Notes: a model not told the origin generated them from the letters alone. A stretch of 64,000 bases of DNA from Paenibacillus sp. BIHB 4019 (GCF_002741035.1 NZ_CP016808.1:4016501-4080500), one strand, 5' to 3'; shown: positions 1 to 8,495, counted from the stretch's first letter. Translations and numbers: made by a program.

Positions 1-120
1 TAGTCCTGTCTGTTCTTCATCATAGGGCAGGGAACGAGTCGCCTCGGGACGAAAGCCGAACAAAATGGCCGCCAGCAAACCAACAGCAATAAAGCTGATC
101 ATGCCGATTGCGGTTTTCAT
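1..120 (-). CDS. dctB: TRAP-type C4-dicarboxylate binding protein, N-terminal part (DctB-like)
   Basis: Read on the minus strand from 120, an ATG behind a GGGAGG site opens a frame that runs off the left edge (40 codons seen). The first 20 or so residues are a hydrophobic Sec signal or anchor, followed by a segment containing LPYDEEQTG. Bacillus DctB-type extracytoplasmic dicarboxylate binding proteins carry a very similar acidic motif just after the signal (recalled from memory). The divergent neighbour is a DctS/DctR-type two-component pair, the same grouping as in B. subtilis. The protein would bind C4-dicarboxylates outside the membrane and either feed a transporter or help the sensor. 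Only the N-terminus is visible, so the family call rests on that motif and on context. Confidence 0.55.
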   Translation of the reverse strand, partial: MKTAIGMISFIAVGLLAAILFGFRPEATRSLPYDEEQTGL

Positions 121-226
121 ATTTGAACTACCTCCCTGTGGCCAATTTAGCAGCGTTTGCCGCAGTTGCTATTTTACCCTCATTATTTCACAATAGAGAA
201 AAAACGTAAAATACGGAGGAGAAGCG

Positions 227-1819
227 ATGCTTAGCCGCCTGCGAATTTATTGGAAAATGATTTTGCTATCGTTTGGACTCGTTCTCCTCTCGCTGCTTAT
301 TGGTGGCATTGTTGTGATTGGCAGCGTCACCCGGATGAAGGAGGACGAGCTTAAGCAGCGGCTGTTGATTACGGCCCGCACTGTTGCCGAGCTGCCGAGC
401 ATTAAAAATCAAATCAATGAACCGGATAGCGCAAGCTGGATTGCGCCCGTTGCAGACAATATCCGCATCATCAACAATGTGGCGTATGTCGTCGTACTGG
501 ACATGAATCGGACGCGGCTATCGCATCCATTGGCGGCGAGGATCGGCGGCAAGTTTGAATCGGCGGATGCGGACGCGGCGTTTGCCGAGCACACGTATAT
601 GTCCAAGGTGAAAGGGGAGGCGGGTGTTGCGCTGCGCGCTTATGTCCCGGTCATGAATGAGGCGCATGAGCAGGTAGGCGTCGTCGTGGCCGGCGGGCTG
701 CTGCCAGGGCTGGCGAAGCTGATTGAGGAGCAGCAAAGCTCGATTGCGCTTACGCTGCTGATCGCTTTATTGTTTGGGATTTTCGGGTCTGCGCTGCTTG
801 CCCGCCACATTAAGCGGCAAATGTACAATTTGGAGCCGCATGAAATTGCCCGCATGTATGGGGAGCGCTCGGCAGCTTTTCAGGCGATGCATGAAGGGGT
901 CATTGCGATTGACCGCCTTGAGCGGATTACGATTTTTAATGAGCGGGCGAGGCAGATTTTCAGCGTATCCCGTGACGTAGTGGGCTTGTCAATCCGTGAA
1001 GTGCTGCCGGATACGCGGCTGCCGGAAATTATGGAGCTGGAGCGTCCCGTGTTCAATCAGGAGCTGCGAGTGGGCAATGCGCTCATATGGAGCAATCGCA
1101 TTCCGATTCGTGAGCAAGGAAAAATAATCGGGGCCATCGCGATTTTTCAAGATCGGACCGAGGTGGCCCGTATGGCAGAGGAATTGACGGGTGTGCAGGA
1201 GTTCGTCGATGCGCTGCGGGTGCAAAATCATGAGCATAGCAACAAGCTGCATACGATTGCGGGACTGCTTCAACTGGATAAAAAGGAACAGGCACTGCAG
1301 TATGTATACGACATTTCCGGTGAGCAGGAGGAGCTGACGCAGTTTCTGCATCAGCATATTGCGGATGACAGCCTGGCAGGCCTGCTGCTTGGCAAAATCA
1401 GCCGGGGCAAGGAGCTGGGCATTCAGGTCAAGCTTGATCCTCATATGGAGGTAAAGCAGTTTCCCATTATGCTGGATCAGCATGATATGGTGCTGCTTAT
1501 CGGCAATTTGATTGAAAATGCTTTTGACGCGCTGGCAAAAGCGGATCGAACAAATAAGGAAATTTATGTTAGTATGGAGCAGGATGAAGAGCTGCTGTCC
1601 ATTCTAGTTGAAGACAATGGCTGCGGCATGACAGAAGAGGTGCAGTCGCGTGTGCTGGAGCGGGGCTTTACGACGAAAGGCAGCGATAATCGCGGCATTG
1701 GACTGTATTTGGTAGGCAGCATCGTCCATAAGGGCGATGGAGAGCTGCGCATTCAGTCGGAGCTAGGAAGCGGCACGGTTATAGAGCTAACATTTCCGAT
1801 GGGAGGAGCTGGCGGGTGA
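227..1819 (+). CDS. dctS: DctS/DcuS/CitA-type sensor histidine kinase
   Basis: 530 residues, the usual length of this family. Membrane segment 1 lies at about 11-33, an extracytoplasmic PAS/Cache-like sensing domain at about 34-170, and membrane segment 2 at about 172-193. A cytoplasmic PAS follows (about 215-315), then a SpoB-type dimerisation helix with the phospho-acceptor in VQNHEHSNKLH (probably His335), and a HATPase with N box NLIENAFDA (about 427), DNGCGM (about 463) and GIGLYLV (about 490). The ATG follows GGAGGAG. The stop overlaps the response-regulator start by 4 nt, so the two genes are translationally coupled. The family senses di- or tricarboxylates; a divergent DctB-like gene and a downstream malic enzyme point to malate, fumarate or succinate. 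The choice among DctS, MalK and CitS paralogues is inference. Confidence 0.85.
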   Translation: MLSRLRIYWKMILLSFGLVLLSLLIGGIVVIGSVTRMKEDELKQRLLITARTVAELPSIKNQINEPDSASWIAPVADNIRIINNVAYVVVLDMNRTRLSHPLAARIGGKFESADADAAFAEHTYMSKVKGEAGVALRAYVPVMNEAHEQVGVVVAGGLLPGLAKLIEEQQSSIALTLLIALLFGIFGSALLARHIKRQMYNLEPHEIARMYGERSAAFQAMHEGVIAIDRLERITIFNERARQIFSVSRDVVGLSIREVLPDTRLPEIMELERPVFNQELRVGNALIWSNRIPIREQGKIIGAIAIFQDRTEVARMAEELTGVQEFVDALRVQNHEHSNKLHTIAGLLQLDKKEQALQYVYDISGEQEELTQFLHQHIADDSLAGLLLGKISRGKELGIQVKLDPHMEVKQFPIMLDQHDMVLLIGNLIENAFDALAKADRTNKEIYVSMEQDEELLSILVEDNGCGMTEEVQSRVLERGFTTKGSDNRGIGLYLVGSIVHKGDGELRIQSELGSGTVIELTFPMGGAGG

Positions 1820-2622
1820 ACGTGAAGGCGGAGAACAAGGACAAGGTGCAGGACGGACGTTTTTTTAAAGTGGTGCTAATCGAAGATGATCCTATGGTGC
1901 AGGAGGTTAACCGCCAGTTTGTTGAGCAAGTAGACGGCTTTCAGGTCGTTGGCATTGCGGGGAACGGAGCAGAAGGCTTGCGTCTCATTCGTGAGCTTGC
2001 GCCGGATCTGGTGTTTCTTGATGTTTTTATGCCAGCGCTGGACGGAAGGGCTGCGCTGCGGGAGCTGCGCTCAGCGGCAATGCCCGTTGATGTTATTGTG
2101 GTAACGGCGGCGAAAGATCCGGAGACGATTCGCGAAATGCTGCGCGGAGGCGCGATGGATTATATAATTAAGCCGTTCAAGCTGGAACGGATTCGCCAAA
2201 CACTAGAGCGTTATCGCGATCGCCATGAAAGCTTGTTGTCAGCAGAAAAGGCTGTGAGCCAAGATGATCTGGATCGCATGCTGCTTGGTGGGGAAACCTG
2301 GGCGCAAGGACAGAAGCCGGGTTATGGGGAGCAGGAAACTGGGCCGGCAGAACAAGCCTCATTTGCTGGGCTGGATGAGCAGCAAAGCAGCCTGCCTAAG
2401 GGGCTAAATGCGGCCACATTGCGGCAAATCGTCGAGGCCATGCATCGCTTGGAGGGCGGGGTTTCGGCGGAGGAAGCAGCCGAGGGCATCGGCATTGCTA
2501 GAGTAACGGCAAGGCGCTACTTGGATTTTTTGGAGAAGAGCGGTTATGTGAAGCTGGAAATCAACTATGGCGGAGTAGGACGCCCGATCAATCGCTACGT
2601 ATTGCAGCAAAAACCAAAATGA
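1816..2622 (+). CDS. dctR: DctR/MalR-type response regulator
   Basis: 268 residues from a GTG that overlaps the kinase stop. The receiver domain (about 18-135) has an acidic pocket (IEDD), phospho-acceptor Asp69 in FLDVFMP and the conserved Lys in IIKPF. A Gln/Glu-rich linker of about 50 residues is followed by a C-terminal helix-turn-helix (about 195-265) with the signature VSAEEAAEGIGIARVTARRYL, typical of the CitB/DcuR/MalR class. It is longer than B. subtilis DctR (about 226 residues) because of the linker and a short N-terminal extension, so the true start could lie slightly downstream. It should activate dicarboxylate transport or use genes when phosphorylated by the upstream kinase. 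Confidence 0.85.
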   Translation: MNVKAENKDKVQDGRFFKVVLIEDDPMVQEVNRQFVEQVDGFQVVGIAGNGAEGLRLIRELAPDLVFLDVFMPALDGRAALRELRSAAMPVDVIVVTAAKDPETIREMLRGGAMDYIIKPFKLERIRQTLERYRDRHESLLSAEKAVSQDDLDRMLLGGETWAQGQKPGYGEQETGPAEQASFAGLDEQQSSLPKGLNAATLRQIVEAMHRLEGGVSAEEAAEGIGIARVTARRYLDFLEKSGYVKLEINYGGVGRPINRYVLQQKPK

Positions 2623-2661
2623 CCAAAATCAACAATATGGCCAAAAGCTTCCCACGTTTTC

Positions 2662-2676
2662 ATGTAACCGTTAACA
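2662..2676 (+). promoter_or_regulatory. cre site (CcpA operator) upstream of malic enzyme
   Basis: ATGTAACCGTTAACA fits the degenerate cre consensus WTGNAANCGNWNNCW at every defined position. It sits inside a wider inverted repeat, TTCATGT ... ACATGAA, at 2659-2680. It lies between the response regulator and the malic enzyme, 40 bases before the latter's start, so it could mediate glucose repression of malate use. The match is seen; CcpA binding is inferred. Confidence 0.65.
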
Positions 2677-2715
2677 TGAAGGCAAATAGCAAGCGCTCAA
2701 GCGTTTGATGGGAGT

Positions 2716-4143
2716 GTGGTCAGGGTGGCAGTGCCGGCAACGGGAAGCACGAATATCGTATTGCGTTTGGAAATGGACAAGGAAACGTCAACCTTCGGGC
2801 GGATTGCTACGGCAATTGGCGAAGCGGGCGGCGACATTGTAGCAGTTGACGTCAGCGGTACAAGCAAAACATCAACGATTCGCGATGTGACGGTCAATAT
2901 AACGGATACGCAGCGCAAAGAGCTAATTGTAAGCGTATTAAATAAATCGCCAGGCGTAAAGGTGCTTCAAGTATCGGACCAGACCTTCCTTATGCATCTG
3001 GGAGGCAAAATCGAAGTCACGCCAAAAATGACGATTAAAACGCGCGATGATCTGTCACGGGTATATACGCCGGGCGTCGCCAATATTTGCATGGCGATAC
3101 ATGAAAGCCCGAAGCGGGCCCACTCGCTCACGATAAAAAGAAATACGATAGCCGTCGTATCGGACGGAACCGCCGTATTAGGGCTCGGCAATATCGGGCC
3201 GCTCGCGGCGATGCCGGTCATGGAGGGCAAGGCGATGCTGTTCAAGCAGCTCGCAGGAGTGGATGCTTTTCCGATCTGCCTCGATACACAGGATACGGAA
3301 GAGATTATTGCGACGATTAAGCGCATTGCCCCTACATTCGGCGGTATTAATCTTGAGGATATTTCGTCGCCGCGCTGCTTTGAAATTGAAAGGCGTCTTA
3401 TTGAGGAACTGGACATCCCGGTGTTCCACGATGATCAGCATGGCACAGCGGTGGTGCTGCTTGCAGGCCTTATTAATGCGGTCAAGCTGGCAGGCAAGCA
3501 GCTTGCGGACTGCAAGATCGTGCTATGCGGCGTTGGCGCAGCAGGAATTGCCTGCACAAAAATTTTGCTCGCGGCAGGTGTGCGGAACATCATCGGGGTT
3601 GACCGTGATGGCGCACTTGTCGCTGGCAGCAGCTACGAGCATGAAGCATGGAGATGGTATGCGGAGCATACGAATCCAAGCCGGGAGCAGGGCAAGCTGA
3701 GCGAAGTCATTGCGGGTGCAGATATTTTTATCGGCGTATCCGGGCCGGGCGTGCTGAAGGCGGAGGATGTTCGCAAAATGGCGAAGGATGCCATTGTGTT
3801 CGCGATGGCGAATCCAACGCCGGAAATAACGCCAGAGGAAGCGGAAGGCCTTGTGCGCGTCATTGCGACGGGCCGGTCGGATTACCCAAATCAGATCAAT
3901 AATGTATTATGCTTTCCCGGATTGTTCCGTGGCGTATTGGACTGCCGGGCGTCGCGGGTGACAGAGGAGATGAAGCTCGCTGCCGCAGAGGCGATTGCTG
4001 CGGTGGTTACCGAGGATGAGCTGAATGAATATTACATCATTCCGAGCATATTTAATCCGCATGTGGCGGATCGCGTCAAAGAGGCAGTCATTGAAGCAGC
4101 TTATGCTTCGGGCGTTGCCCGCAGGCGAGAGCGCAAGCTGTAG
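2716..4143 (+). CDS. NAD(P)-dependent malic enzyme with N-terminal ACT domain
   Basis: 475 residues. An ACT regulatory domain (about 11-88) precedes the catalytic part: catalytic Tyr in RVYTPGVANI (about 117), Lys in EGKAMLFK, metal-binding acids in INLED and VFHDDQHGT (about 214 and 239), and a Rossmann loop GVGAAGIA (about 272). The enzyme decarboxylates malate oxidatively to pyruvate. Three in-frame GTG codons (2716, 2725, 2731) could start it; the Shine-Dalgarno context is weak for all, so the start is uncertain by a few residues. Location after a dicarboxylate two-component system, and a cre site in front, suggest it serves growth on C4-dicarboxylates. An ACT domain implies allosteric control by an unknown ligand. 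A terminator follows. Confidence 0.9.
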   Translation: MVRVAVPATGSTNIVLRLEMDKETSTFGRIATAIGEAGGDIVAVDVSGTSKTSTIRDVTVNITDTQRKELIVSVLNKSPGVKVLQVSDQTFLMHLGGKIEVTPKMTIKTRDDLSRVYTPGVANICMAIHESPKRAHSLTIKRNTIAVVSDGTAVLGLGNIGPLAAMPVMEGKAMLFKQLAGVDAFPICLDTQDTEEIIATIKRIAPTFGGINLEDISSPRCFEIERRLIEELDIPVFHDDQHGTAVVLLAGLINAVKLAGKQLADCKIVLCGVGAAGIACTKILLAAGVRNIIGVDRDGALVAGSSYEHEAWRWYAEHTNPSREQGKLSEVIAGADIFIGVSGPGVLKAEDVRKMAKDAIVFAMANPTPEITPEEAEGLVRVIATGRSDYPNQINNVLCFPGLFRGVLDCRASRVTEEMKLAAAEAIAAVVTEDELNEYYIIPSIFNPHVADRVKEAVIEAAYASGVARRRERKL

Positions 4144-4213
4144 TTTGAAATTGGCGAGGGTGCTGGATATGGGACAAAGAAATATTTAGATTTGTATATA
4201 GATTGAAAAGTAG

Positions 4214-4257
4214 GAATGCTTCGGGGCTATTTATAGGCCTGAGGCATTCTTTTTTTT
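4214..4257 (+). terminator. Rho-independent terminator after malic enzyme
   Basis: GAATGC pairs with GCATTC, extended inward with one mismatch to GGC/GCC, followed by a run of eight T. Confidence 0.85.
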
Positions 4258-4350
4258 GAAAGATAGAAGAGTATATGATTTTTCGATTCTTTCGCTATCT
4301 TTCACCCTCGAAACGGAGGTTTTTCCGCCAGAGGATGGCGACAGCCGTCT
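4258..4350. repeat. Structured intergenic element, copy 1
   Basis: A stem GAAAGATAG/CTATCTTTC (4258-4266 with 4295-4303) encloses an inner stem AAGAGT/ATTCTT and a loop containing TATATGATTT. A 30-nt linker with GAAACG follows, then a hairpin GATGGC-GACA-GCCGTC (4334-4349). The same architecture with compensatory stem changes occurs at 49137-49228. It fills much of the 363-bp gap between the malic enzyme terminator and the aldolase-like gene. No known RNA family is recognised. The rest of the gap (4351-4506) is AT-rich and holds a weak possible promoter near TACAAT (about 4460). Confidence 0.6.
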
Positions 4351-4506
4351 ACGCTTGACGTGTAAGGCAAGAGGATTCGCCGCGGGACTCTGCTTTATTT
4401 TTGAGTGAAAAGGTTAAAAGAAATGTAAGAAAAATCACTTTCAAAAACAAACAAAAGTAATACAATATAAACAAAGATATTGAACGCGAAAAAGGGGGAC
4501 ACGCAA

Positions 4507-5790
4507 ATGGAATTTACCTTATTACATCCTTCCGATCAACTGGTCATGATGATGGAGCGCATTTACGGTTATGGCATGACGACGACTTCAGGCGGCAATT
4601 TATCGATTTTGGACGATAACGGTGATCTTTGGATTACGCCTGCGGGCATCGACAAGGGAGAGCTGACGCGGCAGGACATCGTTTGTGTGAAGGCGGACGG
4701 TACGATTGCGGGCAATCATCGGCCATCGAGCGAATACCCGTTTCATCAAATGATTTATCGCAGAAGGCCGGAAATTCGGGCGGTTGTTCATGCGCATCCT
4801 CCAGCGCTGGTGGCCTTCAGCATGGTGCGTAAAGTGCCTAATGTCCGCCTGCTGCCGAATGATTATTTGATCTGTGGCGAGGTAGGCATGGCGAAATACG
4901 GCTTGCCGGGAAGCGCGGAGCTGGGTGAAAATATAGCGGACGTATTCAGCGAAGGGCTGAACACGATTATGCTGGAAAATCACGGCGTCGTGGTAGGCGG
5001 CCGCGATTTATTTGAAGCTTTTCAAAGATTCGAGACGCTGGAATATTGCGCCCGGATGGAAATACAGGCGAACCGGATTGGGACGCCAGTAACGCTGCGG
5101 GGCGAACAGCTCGCGGATACGCGCGAGGTGCTGCTGGAGGAGTTTGTACCGGATTTTTACAGCAGTGAGGAGAAGGAAGCACGCCGGGAGATGTGCAAGC
5201 TCATTAAGCGTTCTTACGATCAGCGGCTGTTTACGAGCACGCAGGGCACCTTTTCCCATCGGGTCGGTGAAAATTCCTTCATTATTACGCCGTATGATCA
5301 GGACCGTAAATATGTGGAGCCAGCGGATCTCGTACGCATCGACGGCGGGAAGAAAGAGGCGGGCAAGGTGCCAAGCCGCTCAGTACAGTTTCATCAGCAT
5401 ATTTATGAGACGCAGCCTCATGTAAACTCGGTTATTATTGCGCATCCGCCTAATATTATGGCGTTTGCGGTGACAGAGGAGCTGCTGGATTCGCGGACGA
5501 TTCCGGAAAGCTATATTTTGCTGCGGAATATTCCTAAGCTTCCTCATGGGGATTTGTATACGAAGCCGCAGGAGGCAGCGCAGCTTTTCCAAGAGAACAC
5601 GCCCATCGTCATTGCCAAAAATGACTGCGTCATCGTCACCGGGCAAAGCCTGCTGAACGCCTTCGACCGCCTGGAGGTCGCCGAATACAGCGCGAAAGCG
5701 ACCATATCAGCGAAAAACATTGGAGCTATTGTGCATATGGAGCAGTCGAGGATTGCGGAGCTGGAGCAGGCTTTTGGGTTGAAGGAGTAG
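4507..5790 (+). CDS. Two-domain class II aldolase/adducin-like protein
   Basis: 427 residues from the ATG at 4507, chosen because AAGGGGG lies 8 nt upstream; an in-frame TTG at 4480 has no site. Two class II aldolase folds lie in tandem. The first (about 1-205) keeps the zinc ligands HAHPP (about 95-97), the Glu in SSEYPFH and the His in ENHGVVVGG. In the second (about 215-427) the matching positions read IIAHPP and KNDCVIVTG, so two of three ligand histidines are missing and that half is probably structural. The substrate cannot be told; the family covers sugar-phosphate aldolases, epimerases and decarboxylases. It stands alone, with terminators on both sides. Confidence 0.8.
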   Translation: MEFTLLHPSDQLVMMMERIYGYGMTTTSGGNLSILDDNGDLWITPAGIDKGELTRQDIVCVKADGTIAGNHRPSSEYPFHQMIYRRRPEIRAVVHAHPPALVAFSMVRKVPNVRLLPNDYLICGEVGMAKYGLPGSAELGENIADVFSEGLNTIMLENHGVVVGGRDLFEAFQRFETLEYCARMEIQANRIGTPVTLRGEQLADTREVLLEEFVPDFYSSEEKEARREMCKLIKRSYDQRLFTSTQGTFSHRVGENSFIITPYDQDRKYVEPADLVRIDGGKKEAGKVPSRSVQFHQHIYETQPHVNSVIIAHPPNIMAFAVTEELLDSRTIPESYILLRNIPKLPHGDLYTKPQEAAQLFQENTPIVIAKNDCVIVTGQSLLNAFDRLEVAEYSAKATISAKNIGAIVHMEQSRIAELEQAFGLKE

Positions 5791-5825
5791 GCTAGTTGGT
5801 AGATAGACATGACATAGTAGAAATT

Positions 5826-5861
5826 GCCCAGTCCATGAATTTGTGGAGTGGGCTTTTTTTT
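5826..5861 (+). terminator. Terminator after aldolase-like gene
   Basis: GCCCAGTCC pairs with GGAGTGGGC (one internal mismatch), then eight T. The AT-rich island starts right after it; 5862-6002 shows no gene. Confidence 0.85.
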
Positions 5862-6002
5862 GAATAGTTAGATCTAGGGGACTTAATATAAAATCTGAAA
5901 GTGATTAAAGTATTATTTCAAACTTTTAGATAGATATATATTATGTTAAATTATAAGCTGCATGAAAAATTTAATTTTCTATAATAGTCAGTTAAGTAGT
6001 AG

Positions 6003-6107
6003 GCAGGAGGCATTTATGAGCTGAACTTTATTTTTCTAGACGTATTACAGAATGAGACGAGCCGATTGTATATGGATAATTTTATTATTTTACTAGGAGA
6101 GGGCTAA
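6003..6107 (+). pseudogene. 3' remnant of a CBM-type module gene
   Basis: The frame ending in TAA at 6105-6107 translates as GIYELN ... NETSRLYMDNFIILL, open back to a TAG at 6000-6002. It aligns with the last 35 residues of the protein ending at 14097 (GTYEYS ... NATSSFFIDDFIILL) and with the ends of its other CBM22-like modules. At DNA level the two tails share TTTTATTATTTTACTAG. So a former copy of such a gene ended here. The fragment lacks a start and is not expressed as a protein in any obvious way. Confidence 0.7.
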
Positions 6108-6108
6108 A

Positions 6109-8055
6109 ATGTTGAATTTATTCCAAGTAGTATATCAAAGAGAGAGACAAAAAGATTTTAAATTTGTTATAAGCTTGATCGTATCTATTGCTATTTTATT
6201 TGTTTCTCAAAATTCTATTTATGCGGCTTCTTCTTATTATGAGTACGATGATTCCAACAGATTAATAGCTATATATACAATGGATGGTAATAAGCAATAT
6301 AAAATCACTTATAATTATGATGCTGCTGGTAATCTGATTTCTAAAAGTAAAGCAGAAGTATCCTCTATATTGGCACCTAAAGAAACTAGTTATTCTAATG
6401 TGTCCTATGAGATCATTGTAAATGGTATTGATTCCAATGCTACAAATGTTCGTTTTAAAACGTCGACTTCACAAGATCCTGCTCCAGTTTGGAGAGATGG
6501 GGAAAAAGTGACAGGCGGTATCTGGAAAATTACAATACCTTTCAATGAGCATGTTGGGATTGGTCTTTATACGACAGATATTTATGTAGGAAATACACTT
6601 TGGAATTCAAGCAGCACAACAGTCAAGCAAACGACCAGTATCCGAATTCCAACTGAACCTAACCTGGCAGCAAAAGGTTATGAGGTATATGTAGACGGAG
6701 TAGGCGATAGAGTAACCAAAGTTCAATTCCCCACGTGGACAATTCTAAATGGACAAGATGATTTGGTATGGAGTGAGGGCGTGAAGGTTTCGCAAGGCAC
6801 ATGGAAAGTTTGGATCCCATTTAGCGAGCACAATTATGAAAATGGTATCTATGTTACTCATATTTATACTTATGATACTGTTGGTAACAAATTGGGGATT
6901 TCCAATTTCACAGTTGAAGTGAAAGAAGATGTAGCAGCCCCCATAGAAACGAGTAGTTCCAATGCTTCGTATGACATTTTTGCCTATGGCGTAGATGCTG
7001 GAGCAACAACTGTATGGTTCCCTACATGGTCGACACAGGATCAGAGCGCGGTGTGGCATGAAGGTGAAAAAATTCAAAATGGTGTTTGGAAAGCAACTAT
7101 TCCTTTTAGCCAGCATATTGGAATAGGTCTATATACAACACATATTTACGTTGGAAATACATTCTGGAAAGTAAGTACTACTACAGTCAAGCACACGACG
7201 AGTATACGAATTCCAGCTGAAGCCAGTCTTGCAGCAGGCGGTTACGAGGTGTATGTAGATGGCGTAGGAGAGATGGCCAAGAGAGTTAGTTTCCCAACAT
7301 GGACCAATTTAAACGGGCAAGACGATTTAGTGTGGAGTGAAGGAGAAAAAGTAGCTGAAGGTACATGGAAAGTTTGGATTCCGTTCAGTGAACACAATTA
7401 TGAAAAAGGTAGTTATAATACACATATTTATACATATGATGCTGCTGGTAACAAATTGGGGATTGCAAATCGTGTAGTTGAAGTGAAGGAAGGTGTGGCA
7501 GCCCCGGATGAAACGAGCAGTTCCAATGCTTCTTATGACATTATTGCTTATGGGATTGATGCCGCAGCAACAAATGTAAAGTTCTCAACATGGTCAGCGC
7601 AGGATCAGAATGCTATTTCACATGAGGGTGCCAAAATTCAAGCTGGCGTATGGAAGGTGACCATTCCTTTCGGTCAGCATGTCGGAATTGGTCTCTACAC
7701 AACAAATATTTACGTAGATAATGTACTTTGGAAAATGAGCAGCACAACAGTTAAACATACGACTAGCTTGCGAATGCCAAAAGAAGTAAATTTGGCAGTA
7801 GGCGGTTATGAGATAAATGTGGATGGTGTAGGGGATCGGGTAACAAGAGTCCGTTTTCCAACGTGGACTAATCTGAATGGACAGGATGATTTAGTATGGA
7901 GTGAAGGGGAGAAGGTAAAACAAGGCACATGGAAAGTGTGGATTCCATTTAATCAACATAATAATGAAAAAGGTAGCTATATTACACATGTTTATACGTA
8001 TGATGCTGCTGGTAATAATTTGGGGATAGAAAATGGTAGTGTAATGGTAAAGTGA
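6109..8055 (+). CDS. Exported protein with one YD-repeat pair and six GBS Bsp-like modules
   Basis: 648 residues; ATG behind GGAGAGG. A charged N-terminus and hydrophobic stretch (about 17-40) form a signal peptide ending near YAA. A YD/Rhs pair follows at once (about 43-80: YYEYDDSNRLIAIYT ... YNYDAAGNLISK). The rest is three tandem units of about 188 residues, each an A/B pair of GBS Bsp-like modules: A has VGIGLYTTxIYVxN, B has FPTWTxLNGQDDLVWSEG and THxYTYDxxGNxLGI. GBS Bsp-like repeats occur on Gram-positive surface proteins and lytic enzymes and are thought to bind the cell wall. No catalytic domain is visible. First gene of the Rhs locus; codon use is AT-rich like its neighbours. Confidence 0.8.
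   Translation: MLNLFQVVYQRERQKDFKFVISLIVSIAILFVSQNSIYAASSYYEYDDSNRLIAIYTMDGNKQYKITYNYDAAGNLISKSKAEVSSILAPKETSYSNVSYEIIVNGIDSNATNVRFKTSTSQDPAPVWRDGEKVTGGIWKITIPFNEHVGIGLYTTDIYVGNTLWNSSSTTVKQTTSIRIPTEPNLAAKGYEVYVDGVGDRVTKVQFPTWTILNGQDDLVWSEGVKVSQGTWKVWIPFSEHNYENGIYVTHIYTYDTVGNKLGISNFTVEVKEDVAAPIETSSSNASYDIFAYGVDAGATTVWFPTWSTQDQSAVWHEGEKIQNGVWKATIPFSQHIGIGLYTTHIYVGNTFWKVSTTTVKHTTSIRIPAEASLAAGGYEVYVDGVGEMAKRVSFPTWTNLNGQDDLVWSEGEKVAEGTWKVWIPFSEHNYEKGSYNTHIYTYDAAGNKLGIANRVVEVKEGVAAPDETSSSNASYDIIAYGIDAAATNVKFSTWSAQDQNAISHEGAKIQAGVWKVTIPFGQHVGIGLYTTNIYVDNVLWKMSSTTVKHTTSLRMPKEVNLAVGGYEINVDGVGDRVTRVRFPTWTNLNGQDDLVWSEGEKVKQGTWKVWIPFNQHNNEKGSYITHVYTYDAAGNNLGIENGSVMVK
6397..8050 (+). repeat. Three tandem ~565-bp coding repeats
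   Basis: In-gene units starting near 6397, 6961 and 7525 encode the A/B pairs of GBS Bsp-like modules. Units are similar in DNA but not identical (for example SSSNASYDI occurs in units 2 and 3), implying duplication followed by drift. Confidence 0.75.
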
Positions 8056-8213
8056 TAATCAATCGATAGATAGTTGAAATACATTTGAAAAATTTAAGGA
8101 TTTATGGATTAGTGAAGGTGCTGAATGGCTTAGCAATAGCAGAAAAAAACCGCAGAACTGCTCTTAAAGGAACAACTCCGGAGAATAAATATTAGGATAT
8201 AAATAAAGAACTT

Positions 8214-8245
8214 TGACCTTGGGAAAAAACCAAGGTCATTTTTTT
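8214..8245 (+). terminator. Terminator in the gap after the first Rhs-locus gene
   Basis: Perfect stem TGACCTTGG/CCAAGGTCA with an A-rich loop and seven T. Between 8056 and 8213 short open stretches exist (for example one ending at TAG 8194) but no intact gene. Confidence 0.9.
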
Positions 8246-8286
8246 GATTCTGTGAAATAGTTTGTGTAAGTTCCAAACCTACTATA

Positions 8287-8495
8287 ATGGATGTAATGGA
8301 TGTAATGGATAGGTTGAGAGAATTTGTTCCGCCAGTAATAGTTGAGCCGACTTTTAATGAAATCCTGCATGAATTAGATTTTGCACTGAATCATGGTGCT
8401 GTAGCAGACGATGGGCTAAGGAATACAAAGAGCCTGCAGCATCTGAGTATGATAAAAAAATAAAACTAGCCCTATTTCAGAAAGCGAGAACGATG
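8287..8495 (+). pseudogene. Small degraded or frameshifted open frame, unrecognised
   Basis: An ATG at 8287 in a 9-bp tandem repeat (ATGGATGTA twice plus part) opens a 58-codon frame to TAA at 8461-8463. From about 8410 a second frame is equally protein-like (RWAKEYKEPAASEYDKK ...) and runs to a TGA near 8500, which suggests one gene broken by a frameshift. There is no Shine-Dalgarno site before the ATG. Family unknown; position inside an Rhs locus makes an old immunity or tip remnant possible, but nothing proves it. The rest of the gap (8500-8790) is AT-rich and shows no gene. Confidence 0.3.

Noticed and set aside
8287..8313. ATGGATGTA tandem repeat as a regulatory repeat or phase-variation tract
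   Set aside because: Only about two and a half units and no gene with a ribosome site depends on it.
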